Shown one piece after another: positions 49,372 to 59,504 of a stretch of 64,000 bases of DNA; positions within the stretch are counted from its first letter, which is position 1, and the number at the start of each line of letters is the position of its first letter. Made by a program: the position numbers and the translations under genes. The stretch covers positions 4,216,001 to 4,280,000 of the forward strand of contig JAPFFF010000009.1 in assembly GCA_039105265.1 (NCBI GenBank), given 5' to 3'. The notes below the pieces were generated by a model. That model was not told the origin of the DNA. It searched no databases and saw only the letters and a program-made list of their open reading frames with translations. The DNA comes from Tritrichomonas musculus. Its lineage: Eukaryota > Parabasalia > Tritrichomonadida > Tritrichomonadidae.

Positions 49372-52326
49372 TTAAAATTGATCAAAAATTGTTAATTTAG
49401 GGTCCAAATGCAAGTAAATATCATCAAATTCTTTTGCACCAATTCTTCTGTCTTTGTTATTCTTAAAAATTCGGATTGAATGATTTGATGGATCATCGAA
49501 CAACAGCCTAATTTTTTTATTATTCTCAATGATTAGTATATCAAGAGTAAGTTCTTTTGAATTGATTTTCAATGCATCTGCCATTTCATCCCAATTTAAA
49601 TTACCAATTCTATGAGGCTGTACTAATTCTTTTAAAATATTCAACATATTAATGATAGAGTTATCATTAAACAACAACATTCCTAAAATAATCATATAAA
49701 ACTTCTTTTTGCTATTAAAATTAATTTTCAAAGTATAAATGGCCGAAGTAATTTTAATAAGAGATGGAAATGAAGGAGATGAGATTTGAATTCCTTGTTC
49801 ATCAAGAACAGCTTGGACTAAATAAAATCGAGTTCCTTTCCCAAACACTTTCCCTTTATTATAAAAAAGATGATCAATTTTCATTAATTTGAAAGCTGCT
49901 ATTAATTCGTCAAACTTCTCTATTTCAGTCTTGATCTTCTCAATTTCAAATATTGTCAAATAAAAAAATGCAATTGGTACTTTACTTTCATGAATTTTAT
50001 AAAAATGGCTAAGTGGAACCAAAAGTAAAGAACTGAAGCCGAATAAAGAAACAGAAGCCACAATATGCGAATTATCATGAATTTGATGAAAAATCATAGT
50101 TAATTCATTTCGATATATAACAGAAAAAGAACCCTCTTTAAAAAATGGAATAACTTTCCATTCAATTGAATTAAATGTTTGACATATTTTCATTTGATAA
50201 TAAATTAAACGACTGAAATAAGCAATAAGATCATCATCATTATTTATATGCTGAGCATAATTAGAGAAAGGTGTGTAATAAAAGGGCTTCATTTTAATCG
50301 AAGGATATTTAAATGGATAAACAGTAAAGTAATGATATAAAGGTCCATCTTTGTAGAAATCAGAATGATAAGGTTCAAAAACAATTCGAAAATGAATTCC
50401 AAAAGGTTTTAAATATGTTTCATAATCATTATTAAATACTATACAATGTCGAAGTGAATATACTAGTATACCATAATCATAGCATTTTTTCATCAATATG
50501 AAAATGGAATCAATAAATCTCAAACTAAGTTTATTTCCTAAAATAATGATTCGTCCATTTTCGATATAATGAATGAGAGGCTTTTCAATTGTGATTGACC
50601 AATACTCATTAATATCAATTTTAAACTTGCAACACATTGAAGGAACATATATAACGTTTACATCTCTTTTACTAAATATTCCTTTTGATTTCAATTTATT
50701 TTCTAATTCTAATAAAATAATGTATATTTTACTTGTAATAGAAATATTAGATAAAATGCCATCACTGAGTAAATCATTGTTATTTTCGTCTGGTCGACTT
50801 AATAATTTGATTAAAAATGTTCGTGGATTTAAATTTTCAGGATTATCATAACTTCTCAATTGGAATTTAGGGTAATTAAATGTGTTAGTTTTTTCATAAA
50901 AATAATGTTCAGAAAATGAAAAATTATATCGTATTCTCATTGCTTCTTTTAATTCAAATCGTCTTATTAATGTTAATATATGAGGTTTAAAAAAGTGGCA
51001 AAAATCTACATATTCAACATTTTGTGTAAATATCGACGTAAATATCTTTTTAACATCATAAAACAAAGGTTGATGATCAATTTTATAAAAATTTGAAATT
51101 GGTTTGGAAATCGGCAATCCATTAATTGAATCAAATTTTATCGTTAATAATGGATTAATGATATCTAAAAAATAAATTGATATATTAAGAAATGATTCCG
51201 AATCACATTTTAAAAATAAACGAAAATGTGAGAACGATTGATATTTCATCGCTCTCTTCAAAAAAAGCCAAAATCTTTGAACTTTTGTGTAGAAAACAAT
51301 ATCTCGAAGTTGGGACAATAATTCAGAAGCACTGAATTTTTCTGACACGTCAATTGTTCGACAATAAATTGACATTGGTTTGAATTTATCAGTGCTTAAC
51401 ATTTCATGTACTTCGTATATTGTCTTCAAATCTTTCGGTGGAATAAAAAGAGGTGATTTTGAATACAATTCAATGTGATTCAAATCAAAATTTACTTTTA
51501 ATACAAATAAATTAAATGGATGATATGATTTAGGAAATGCAATTGTAATCAAATTAGAAGAATCTCTATAGATGGTGCATTTAAAATCATCTGCAAACTT
51601 TGAAAGTTGAGTAACAATTTGTCCAAAAAAACAAATCACATGAAAAGAAAATAAAAAAGTATCAATTCTATCTAATTCGTTTGGCCTTTCAAGATCAAAT
51701 GACCCTAATTGTGCAATAAACATTTTAAGTGATTCTGATGAATAATTAAAATTGTTATCTGAACTCAATTTGAGTTTATAAATACGACATTTTTTTGCTT
51801 TAATTTTGGTTTTTAAAATTAAATGATAATATGGTTGGGCATTAATTATAACAAAGTTTTTGATGACATGAACTGATTTAATATGCTTAAGTTTTTTATA
51901 ATGACCTAAAAAAGTGAACATTACTTGGTTTTGATTCTTTTGATTAATATATTTTGTTAAAATCGGATTCTTTTCATCATTATGCTCAAAAGATAAAAGT
52001 GATGAATTGATTAACATTTGATGATGGCTTTCATTTGCATTAGAATAATAATATCTTAGTTGATGTAATATTTTACATATATACTTTTCCAAACATATAA
52101 AAAATGATTTCGAATCAGTTTCACTGGTATGCGGCTTTGATTTCAACCATCGGTAAATAGCCAAAAATCGTCCAAAACGAATAAGAGATAAAAATAATGC
52201 TTTTGATAATTGACTTTTTTGATAAAAAGATGGAAATTTAGTCAGATTTCTTAAATCTTGCTCTGATTTATGGATTATTTTATGAAGCAAATATGAAACT
52301 TTGACTTCTTTAAATTGAGAAATCAT
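49372..52326 (-). CDS. MED14: Probable Mediator subunit MED14 (divergent)
   Basis: A 984-residue protein starting at ATG 52326. Residues about 5-65 read VKVSYLLHKIIHKSEQDLRN, then LSKALFLSLIRFGRFLAIYR and WLKSKP. This follows the MED14 N-terminal signature: a hydrophobic LLxxLVxxTYxELxxL helix, then a helix ending RFxRLLxLxxW followed by lysine. Length (yeast Rgr1 about 1080, human about 1450) and the long body of alternating beta strands and helices fit the MED14 repeat modules that form the Mediator backbone. There is no signal peptide, membrane helix or low-complexity tract, and the frame is intact. Mediator links activators to RNA polymerase II in the nucleus. The call rests on the N-terminal pattern only, so it is probable, not certain. 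Confidence 0.6.
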   Translation of the reverse strand: MISQFKEVKVSYLLHKIIHKSEQDLRNLTKFPSFYQKSQLSKALFLSLIRFGRFLAIYRWLKSKPHTSETDSKSFFICLEKYICKILHQLRYYYSNANESHHQMLINSSLLSFEHNDEKNPILTKYINQKNQNQVMFTFLGHYKKLKHIKSVHVIKNFVIINAQPYYHLILKTKIKAKKCRIYKLKLSSDNNFNYSSESLKMFIAQLGSFDLERPNELDRIDTFLFSFHVICFFGQIVTQLSKFADDFKCTIYRDSSNLITIAFPKSYHPFNLFVLKVNFDLNHIELYSKSPLFIPPKDLKTIYEVHEMLSTDKFKPMSIYCRTIDVSEKFSASELLSQLRDIVFYTKVQRFWLFLKRAMKYQSFSHFRLFLKCDSESFLNISIYFLDIINPLLTIKFDSINGLPISKPISNFYKIDHQPLFYDVKKIFTSIFTQNVEYVDFCHFFKPHILTLIRRFELKEAMRIRYNFSFSEHYFYEKTNTFNYPKFQLRSYDNPENLNPRTFLIKLLSRPDENNNDLLSDGILSNISITSKIYIILLELENKLKSKGIFSKRDVNVIYVPSMCCKFKIDINEYWSITIEKPLIHYIENGRIIILGNKLSLRFIDSIFILMKKCYDYGILVYSLRHCIVFNNDYETYLKPFGIHFRIVFEPYHSDFYKDGPLYHYFTVYPFKYPSIKMKPFYYTPFSNYAQHINNDDDLIAYFSRLIYYQMKICQTFNSIEWKVIPFFKEGSFSVIYRNELTMIFHQIHDNSHIVASVSLFGFSSLLLVPLSHFYKIHESKVPIAFFYLTIFEIEKIKTEIEKFDELIAAFKLMKIDHLFYNKGKVFGKGTRFYLVQAVLDEQGIQISSPSFPSLIKITSAIYTLKINFNSKKKFYMIILGMLLFNDNSIINMLNILKELVQPHRIGNLNWDEMADALKINSKELTLDILIIENNKKIRLLFDDPSNHSIRIFKNNKDRRIGAKEFDDIYLHLDPKLTIFDQF

Positions 52327-52697
52327 TAAAACCTTTTCATAAAAAGGCTTTTATAAAGTTTTCATTCAATTACAACTTTTTGTAATATTTTTATTTTATA
52401 GAATATTCAAAATTTGACCATTTTTTGAACTTTCATATTATCTAATTTATGGTTTAATATCTCTATTTACCAGCCAGAAAAGATCAATAAAACCCTTATC
52501 ATTATGAAAGAATGATGAAAACCAAATCTTTTTAAAATAAGATGATCAGGATTTTGAGAATAAAAAATTGTCATAAAGTTTGACTCTTATAATAAAAGAA
52601 ATAATATTCGTCTAACTTTTATAAATAAAATAATTTATAAGATCTTATAAATTTGAAATATTTTTTTTTTGCAATGAATAGATTCATATAATAATAT
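52327..52697. other. Intergenic
   Basis: Upstream region of the MED14-like gene; AT-rich; nothing recognised. Confidence 0.5.
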
Positions 52698-53620
52698 TTA
52701 TTTGACTTTATGAAGCTGAGATGAATCAAGCAAATCTCTCCCTCTTTCATCTTTTAATGGAAAACCAAGCCAAATCATTTTTATTAAAAATATTAAAAAT
52801 GACTGACAAACTGTTAAACCGAAAGAAGCAACAGAAAAGAGTCTCAAATTCCTTTTGAACCCTCCCAAAGCTTCTGTTTGCGGGAAAGTGATGTTACAAT
52901 TACTCCAGGTATCATCATTATCGACATTATCAAGTTTGGAATTATTAACAAATCTGTCTTAAAAATATTTCTTTTTCTCTTCAAATCAAAATCACCCAGA
53001 TGCACAATTCAATCTCAGATTAATTCAATTCATTATTTATCACTTACTGCAAATCATAATATTACTGTTTCACAATGCAATCTAGGTTTATGCTACTTCA
53101 TAGGAGGATATGCTATCTATTGACAATCACCTTTTTGAAGCTCACTATATAGAATAACAGCGCAAAAACAGCCGCCTTATACTTGGCCGTATTGCATGCA
53201 AGCTATGAAATTCCTCCATATTACACAAAAGCATCAAAAACACTCTTAAAATTCATCCACACAAAAAAATCAATAGTTTACACACTATTTGATTCACAGA
53301 GGCCGTAAAGTACTTCTGAAATGCAGCCGATAGAGGAAGTAGTGAAGCTATATGCGAGTTCAAGAAACTCCTTTTGAAAGGCTTGTTAAAAGTTTGCATC
53401 ATCCTCAACGTTGAAGTAGATTGCTAATTCATACAATAAGACATTAGTTGAGAATACAGTCAAAGCATCAATAGTGTTAACATTCTCCACAATCACCTAA
53501 TGTGGAGAATCTTTGATTGAGTTACGATTGATGAAGATGACTTCGCCTTCACTGTTGATCGCTGCTGCATAAATACTACCACCAAAAAGTGCCACTGATT
53601 TCCAATAAAAAAAAAAAAAA
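52698..53620 (-). pseudogene. Pmp-like surface protein, heavily decayed
   Basis: Minus-strand pieces in several frames. Upstream, 53592-53498 reads ALFGGSIYAAAINSEGE and so on, with the Pmp GGSIY motif (compare ALFGGAIYVY in the gene at 833-2084). Further on, near 53220-53160, there is a YGGIS-containing stretch with a stop. At the 3' end, 52920-52698 gives an uninterrupted tail: DTWSNCNITFPQTEALGG, then a hydrophobic segment (LTVCQSFLIFLIKMIW), then a charged tail (KDERGRDLLDSSQLHKVK) and TAA. So a beta-helix ectodomain, one membrane helix and a cytosolic tail can be traced. Several stops and shifts separate the pieces, so it is an old pseudogene. Confidence 0.6.
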
Positions 53621-53640
53621 AATCTGTTTTTACTATTTTA

Positions 53641-54045
53641 TTAAAGATTTGGATTGATTTCTTTAAGAAGAGAAACTAAACCTTCATTCACTTCTTTCAA
53701 TGGATAATGTGTGAAACCTCCAAATTTCTTATATCAAGATAAGAGTCATTTATATAATAAATATGACTAAATTTGATCGGCAAGGCCAATATTGGCTTAA
53801 AATCTATTTCAGTTAAAATTGGTATAAATGGCTTTAAATTCTCTATGTATTGTGGCGAAATTACAGGTGAAACAAGGAAAACACCTTTAACATGTTTTAC
53901 CCAATCATCATCATGGCATTCTGAGAGCATCCATAAAAAAGTATATCCTCCTAACGAATGACCAACAAGAATAATGGGTTGAGTCTTATTCCATTTAGCA
54001 TTAAAATCAAATACTTTTATGATATAATTTTTAAGAATGACCTTT
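53641..54045 (-). pseudogene. RBBP9/YdeN-like alpha/beta hydrolase, truncated and frameshifted
   Basis: Minus-strand frame from 54045 reads KTQPIILVGHSLGGYTFLWM with the nucleophile elbow GHSLGG, then HVKGVFLVSPVISP and ALPIKFSHIYYINDSYLDI. At about 53720 the frame shifts by one base; the other frame then gives GGFTHYPLKEVNEGLVSLLK and a TAA at 53643-53641, the expected C-terminal end with its catalytic-His region (GGxxH-like). The N-terminal beta strands are missing; a TGA lies directly upstream. Serine hydrolases of this type are small cytosolic esterases. This copy is dead or, if the shift is an error, still truncated. Confidence 0.7.
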
Positions 54046-54134
54046 CAATATTTATGAAATGATCGAAAATTAATAATAATAATATTTGAAATTTGTAGCA
54101 TGATTCAACTGACCACTTCGATTTAAAGGAAGTA

Positions 54135-54635
54135 CTAAATTTTTTGTACATAATTAAGATAAGCATCTGCTAATTGGCCAAGGAGGTAATATTTATAAAA
54201 ATCAGTTTTAGCATAGCTAGTATCGAGCATGTCATGAGAGGTTTGAAACTCAAAAAACTGCTCAAATTGAAAATCCCGCAAGTCTTTTAAATCATTTGCA
54301 ACAGCAGAAACAAATTTGTGAAATTCCATGCTATTTAATTCATTTAAATTGATAACTAAAGTGTTTGCAGGTTCCGAACGATAGGAAACTGTATTGGCGT
54401 CAATTTCATGCCGTACAATGTTTGTTATGAAAAGACTGTCTCCTTTTCTATCTATTTGTCTGGTTAGCAATATGCATCCGCGCTTCCAGGTCGTTGCCTC
54501 ATGGCATAAGATTTCTGCAGCTTCTGAAAATTTACCCTGTGAGGCTAGATCGGCACTTTGTAGATATGAATTAGGAAGTTGAGAGAGCATACTGGTCCCG
54601 CCTTCATAACAAGCGAGATCAGTCGGTATTGTCAT
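54135..54635 (-). CDS. Conserved-looking small protein, unknown
   Basis: A 166-residue frame from ATG 54635 (the frame extends to a TTG at 54668, not favoured). It starts MTIPTDLACYEGGTSMLSQL. A central part, LQSADLASQGKFSEAAEILC, has the AxxGxxxEAxxxL helix pattern of a TPR-like hairpin; the rest is mixed with several aromatic residues and ends LLGQLADAYLNYVQKI. There is no signal peptide. Codon use and amino-acid balance look like a real soluble protein. Family unknown; a short helical-repeat adaptor is possible. Confidence 0.6.
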   Translation of the reverse strand: MTIPTDLACYEGGTSMLSQLPNSYLQSADLASQGKFSEAAEILCHEATTWKRGCILLTRQIDRKGDSLFITNIVRHEIDANTVSYRSEPANTLVINLNELNSMEFHKFVSAVANDLKDLRDFQFEQFFEFQTSHDMLDTSYAKTDFYKYYLLGQLADAYLNYVQKI

Positions 54636-54780
54636 TATAAAAATTAAATAGTAAATTGAATCATTCAATCTATTTTACAACAATCAAAAAGTTTAAAATT
54701 TTAATATCATTATTTCAATTGCTATTTGGCCTTGTTCATAAAAATTTTAATTTGGAATTTATTGTTTTGTTTACATTTAT

Positions 54781-56307
54781 ATGTCTCAAAAAAATCAATT
54801 AGAGTCAGACCATCCTTTAACTGATAACCAGTGTTCTGACAAAAAAGAAAATTCACAATTATTAATTCAAAAAGAATTGCATGCTAAATTAATAAATCTC
54901 ATAAATGAACAAAAATTAGTAATTGAAAAACTCGAAACCGAAATAAGTAAAGAAAAAAAGAAAAAAGAAAATTTACAACAGATTATCAACCAAAAGATTT
55001 AAAGAAAACTGGAAGCAAAAATCAGTAAGCAATTCAATAATCTACAAATAAACTTGCATTCCAATCTTAAAACGATTGACAAAATGGAAAAATTTGCCAA
55101 ACAATTTTCAAACGAAGAAGAAGAAGAATTGATAGAAAAAGAAAACAAAAACAAAGAAGAAAAGAAGGAAGAAGAAGAAATGAAAGAGGAAGAAGAAGAA
55201 GAAATGAAAAGGAAAGAAGAAGAAGAAAATACAGACAGTGCTTTGTTATCTTTAGACGACGTTTTTCCTGATCAAGTAAAAATTTATATTTTCAATGAAC
55301 TTTGTTTGAATTTACAAATAATTGTCATTTCAAAAATTTTTAAAGAAGTGACAAATAATAAAATGGCTGTATACTTTATAAATATCACAAATCTGCTGAT
55401 CTACCTGATGCAGTTCACTCCAGAAGACTCGATATGTCTCTCAATTTTAGCTAAAGGCACCGACCAATTATTGATTGAATTACAAAAAGAGGAAGAAGTA
55501 AACGTTCTTTATAATATTACAGAACGGTTATTTCTATCAGGCTCTCTTGAATCATCTGAATTTATCCATCATTTGAATCAATTCAAAAGCATTTCAATTG
55601 AAATAAAGTATCCTTCTGAATTTTTCAACAAAATTTATCATAAAATTAAACGTCTTAAAATGACGGTTGTAACAAGTTTTGACATGGCGGTTTTTATAAC
55701 AGGCATAAGACGTGTGGATGCTTTTTTTCGCAACGATAAAAATATCAATATCGTTAGAATGGACTCGTTTGTAATGGAAATTGAAAATGGCTATATTTTT
55801 GGTGGAGCTTTTTACAATTGTAGATCATTGAGAAAAGTGTCAATTTCTCCATCAGTGAGTTACATTGGCGATTGCGTTTTCTTCAGTTGTAGAGCACTCA
55901 CTGATCTAACAATTCCACCATCTGTTAAAAAATTCGATTACAGCGCATTCGAAGATTGTAGGTCATTGGAGGATGTCAATATTCCGTCTTCTGTGGTTGA
56001 GATCGGTTGTGGCACTTTTGCCTTTTGTTATTCTTTGAAAAGCCCGAAAATTCCAAATTCAGTCGTTGAAATTGGATTATCTGCTTTCGAACATTGCTGC
56101 TTCACACATATAATGATTCCTTCTTCTGTTCGATATCTTCGTTCTTACGTTTTTTTGAATTGTGAGTGTTTGAATGATGTCGTATTTGAGAAGAATTCTT
56201 CTTTGAGAGAAATTGAAAAATGTGCTTTTAAAGGATGTAAATCATTGAAAAAAATTGAATTCCCTCCTTCATTAATTAAAATACTTAAAAAAATAGTATT
56301 GCTTTGA
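54781..56307 (+). pseudogene. Coiled-coil/BspA LRR_5 gene with one in-frame stop and a broken 3' end
   Basis: From ATG 54781 a coiled coil runs 73 residues to a TAA at 55000-55002. The same frame then goes on without another stop to 56307 (RKLEAKISKQFNNLQINLHS, a Glu-rich stretch, then a helical domain and BspA LRR_5 units: IGDCVFFSCRALTDLTIPPS, VEIGCGTFAFCYSLKSPKIP). So it is one gene of 508 sense-length codons cut by a single TAA. The LRR array ends suddenly at SLIKILKKIVLL; in another frame the A-rich stretch there gives KNSIALKL, so the 3' end has probably shifted too. No signal peptide. A nonsense mutation plus indel, or two sequence errors, would explain it. Confidence 0.7.
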
Positions 56308-56957
56308 AACTGATTTTGAATAACATATAAATCATCTTAAAACGATGCTATAATACGCCATGTATATAGGTTTTTGAAGGTTCAAATGACAATAAAAATT
56401 GGGCCAATCTTGACTTGCATTCAAACGATCAGATCCTCTGCTTAGAAAGCAAAATATGCACTTTTTGCATCCAAAAAGATAAAAATTTTTTATTATTAAT
56501 CTTTTTCAGTCGAATTATATATATTCTAATCCTTTTTGTAAGAAGACATATTAAATTGTATATGAAAAGTAAAAGTAAATCAAGGTAGTATAGAATTAGG
56601 AATAAAAAACTATGTATACGTTTTAAAAATATTAAAAATTCATTATTTTTTTATATAATCCCAAAATACAGTTTGAAAAAGTGAGCATATTTTCTTCTGA
56701 TTTCAACTTCAATTAAAAATACTACATAAATTAATCAAATATCCATCTATTATGCCATAATACCGAATAATATTAAAAAAATTCAATTTATAAAAAATAT
56801 ATATATTGAGAATAAGTTGTAAAAAAAAATAATTTTTTATTGTTTACAAAGAATGTATAATCAATATAAATCAAGATTGTGTATTCACTAAGATATTGAA
56901 AGAAAAAAAAAAGGCCAAAATTATTTGGTCAAATGTTAAATTTAATAGAAAATTTAT
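56308..56957. other. Intergenic
   Basis: AT-rich spacer of 650 bp upstream of the Arf-like gene; no gene or repeat recognised. Confidence 0.55.
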
Positions 56958-57503
56958 ATGAATGCTTTTCTACATAACACCTTTGGTAAATGGTTTGGAA
57001 ATAGAGAAACAAAAATAATAATGTTTGGACTTTCATGCAGTGGTAAAACAACAATTGTAAATAAACTAATGCTTGGCGATTTAATTAAAACAGAAAAACT
57101 TTTTAATTTTCAAAATATTGAAACAATCAAATATGAAAAGCTTACAATGCATTTGATTACAGTTGGTGATTGTAGTTATAATCATCGAATATGCAAACTA
57201 CTTTTTCCTAATGTAAATGGCCTAATATTTGTCATAGACTCAAGTTCTCAATGGAACATGAATGATGCTCGTGAATCTCTGTCAATTCTTGCTAAAGAAG
57301 ACGATCTAAAAAATTCAAAGCTCTTAATTTATTCAAATAAACGAGATATAAAAGATACTTTGGAAGCAAAAGAGCTTGAAAAAGTTTTAGAACTAAATAA
57401 AATTACTCAAGAGTGGAAAATTCAAGACTGTTGTTCAATTACAGGTGACGGTATATTAAAAGGAATGCTTTGGATTTGTGAAAAAATAGTTCATTATGAA
57501 TAA
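56958..57503 (+). CDS. Arf/Arl-family small GTPase homologue with degenerate switch regions
   Basis: 181 residues, the exact size of Arf1, from ATG 56958. The P-loop GLSCSGKTT is at positions 24-32, in register with Arf1 (GLDAAGKTT). The guanine motif SNKRD (compare NKQD) and a final CSITGDGI (compare SAxxGxG) are kept. The switch parts are changed. The switch I region reads KLFNFQNIETI, without the Mg-binding Thr of TIGFN. WDVGGQ is replaced by ITVGDC, which loses the Asp, the second Gly and the catalytic Gln (Cys72). Residue 2 is Asn, so there is no N-myristoylation glycine. It may bind nucleotide without hydrolysing it. In Arf proteins these regions bind GEFs, GAPs and effectors at membranes. 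Family firm; function inferred to be altered. Confidence 0.85.
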   Translation: MNAFLHNTFGKWFGNRETKIIMFGLSCSGKTTIVNKLMLGDLIKTEKLFNFQNIETIKYEKLTMHLITVGDCSYNHRICKLLFPNVNGLIFVIDSSSQWNMNDARESLSILAKEDDLKNSKLLIYSNKRDIKDTLEAKELEKVLELNKITQEWKIQDCCSITGDGILKGMLWICEKIVHYE

Positions 57504-59123
57504 TCATGATTAGCTAAATATATTAATTACTAAATTTTAGTGATTATTTATATATTATATGAAATTATTGGATTAATATAATAATATATTAATACTTTCT
57601 TCAAGTTTGAAGAGTCCCAAAGAATTCAAAAGCAGAAAGTACATTGCAATGTTTCAAAAATTTTATTTAATGCATACAATTCGAATGAAATTGAAGAAAT
57701 CGTTTTCCTTTATGTCACTTGCAATATCAAAAGTATTTTTAATGTAGCGGTTGTTTTTGTTGATAGTTATTTCTTTGAAAGTTTATTTTTGTTTGGTGAT
57801 TATTCATTTGTTGAGTAAATTTCAACTACCGTATTTATAATTGACGTTAATAAAAATGTGATGTAAAAAAAGTAAAGATTAATGGTGTTTGATTCCATTG
57901 GGGTATATTTTGCATGTTAGTTGAAATGATACTTCCGATTAGATTTAATTGCTCTGGTCTAGTAGCATCATTCATCATATGTAATGAAATCACGTTTATT
58001 AATCGATTTACCTGTTCGATGGGTGATGCAACGATAAAAATACGTTTTACGTTTTTTGAAAATTTATGAATATCTCTTTTTCTATTTAATATAATTAAAT
58101 AAATTCCATATAGAACTTTTTATATTTTTAATTAAATAATTTTAAACGATAATTCATTGAGCTATTCAAACTTTTTTGGAAATCATTTAATGTTAAGTAT
58201 CATGAAATGATATTGATTTTTAGATGTATAATGTATTATTTTATATTCAAATACATTTCCATTTTCTAATCATTTAGTTAAAAATAATTTTATCTTCAAT
58301 GTGATTAAAAAAAATGCATTTTTTGGTTTTATGCCATATAGATTTAACTTTTCTGAAATATCAAACAAATTTTAGATAATATAAAGTGTCAATACATATT
58401 TTTATCTATGTGATATATATGATTATATACTATAAAATAATCGCATTTAATCGTGCGCAACTTTATTTCAAAATGAAATTTGCATCAAATACCATTCAAT
58501 ATATATCTAATATCATTAGGTATTATTTGGTTTTCATATCATATATAAGTTATATTTGATATATATTTGATTTACATTTGAAATATATTTATAATAAATA
58601 AAATAAGCATAAAATAAAAAAATTTTTTGTACTTAACAGTTTTTGATAATAGTTTAGAAAAATTATTTCAAGCACCATTCTTAATTTATTAAATGATAAT
58701 GTATAAATGCAATTATTTTATTTCATTCAATTCTATTGTGCTTGAAAAAAGATAATCCAGCTCTTATAAAAAGTTTAACTTTTTGAAAACATTTCAATGA
58801 AAACTCGTTGCTAAGTGGATTATCGTTTTTGAAACCACTTTAAATTATTATATCTTATTAAAAATAACTTGTAAATGTTATTAAAAATATTATAATATAT
58901 ATATGTATATAATTAAAAATAAATATCATATTTAATATTAGTAAATTCTAATTTTAATATAAAAACATAAGGATTTAAATTACTGATATTTTCTTAGAAA
59001 CAAAAATTGATAAAATTATATTGAATTTTAAATTGAGAAAATTCTGAGTAAGATTATTTATTTCCTCATTCAATTTTAATATACATATATAGTTGCGCAA
59101 CATTAATTTTGTAGTTCCGGACC
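57504..59123. other. Gene-poor AT-rich region with one coding-like relic
   Basis: 1.6 kb without a supported gene. Near 57590-57815 the plus strand has about 75 codons without a stop or ATG (KVHCNVSKILFNAY, then FVDSYFFESLFLFGDYSFVE), whose composition looks more like coding DNA than its surroundings; it may be a gene relic. Confidence 0.4.
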
Positions 59124-59450
59124 TCATTTATCTCTTATAATATATATCATTATATTTAAATTATTAATATAAAACAAAAGTATTTTTTTATCGTTGCACC
59201 GCCCATCCTGTTCGTTGTTTATATGCTGTTCGTGGTGCTTTATCTTGATGTGCAGTTTGGTTTGTGTTGAAGTATATCCATTAACGATAAGTGGATTGTT
59301 ATCTTTATTTACAACGATACCAATCATTTTATCAAGAGTATCCTGACCATGAGGATTTTTCTTTAATAAACTCCATTGATTATTTGAATTTGATTGATTA
59401 TGTTGAACGACAATTGGTGGGGATCCCTCTGTTGGTATTGCGTTACTCAT
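59124..59450 (-). CDS. Hypothetical protein, weak
   Basis: The first ATG in the frame is at 59450 (a TTG lies at 59504). The start, MSNAIPTEGSPPIVVQHNQS, and the middle, TLDKMIGIVVNKDNNPLIVN, look like real protein; the tail (LLFYINNLNIMIYIIRDK) looks like read-through into spacer. The gene may be truncated or a relic. Isolated in a gene-poor region; function unknown. Confidence 0.35.
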   Translation of the reverse strand: MSNAIPTEGSPPIVVQHNQSNSNNQWSLLKKNPHGQDTLDKMIGIVVNKDNNPLIVNGYTSTQTKLHIKIKHHEQHINNEQDGRCNDKKILLFYINNLNIMIYIIRDK

Positions 59451-59504
59451 TTGTTTTATATCACGTTTCAAATCCAATGCAACATTCGAGAGATTTCTTT
59501 CCAA

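Noticed and set aside
39753-55002. Reassigned TAA codon suggested by two in-frame TAA
   Set aside because: TAA ends intact genes here, for example the deubiquitinase at 5726-5728 and the large coiled-coil gene's neighbours, so local mutation or error is simpler.
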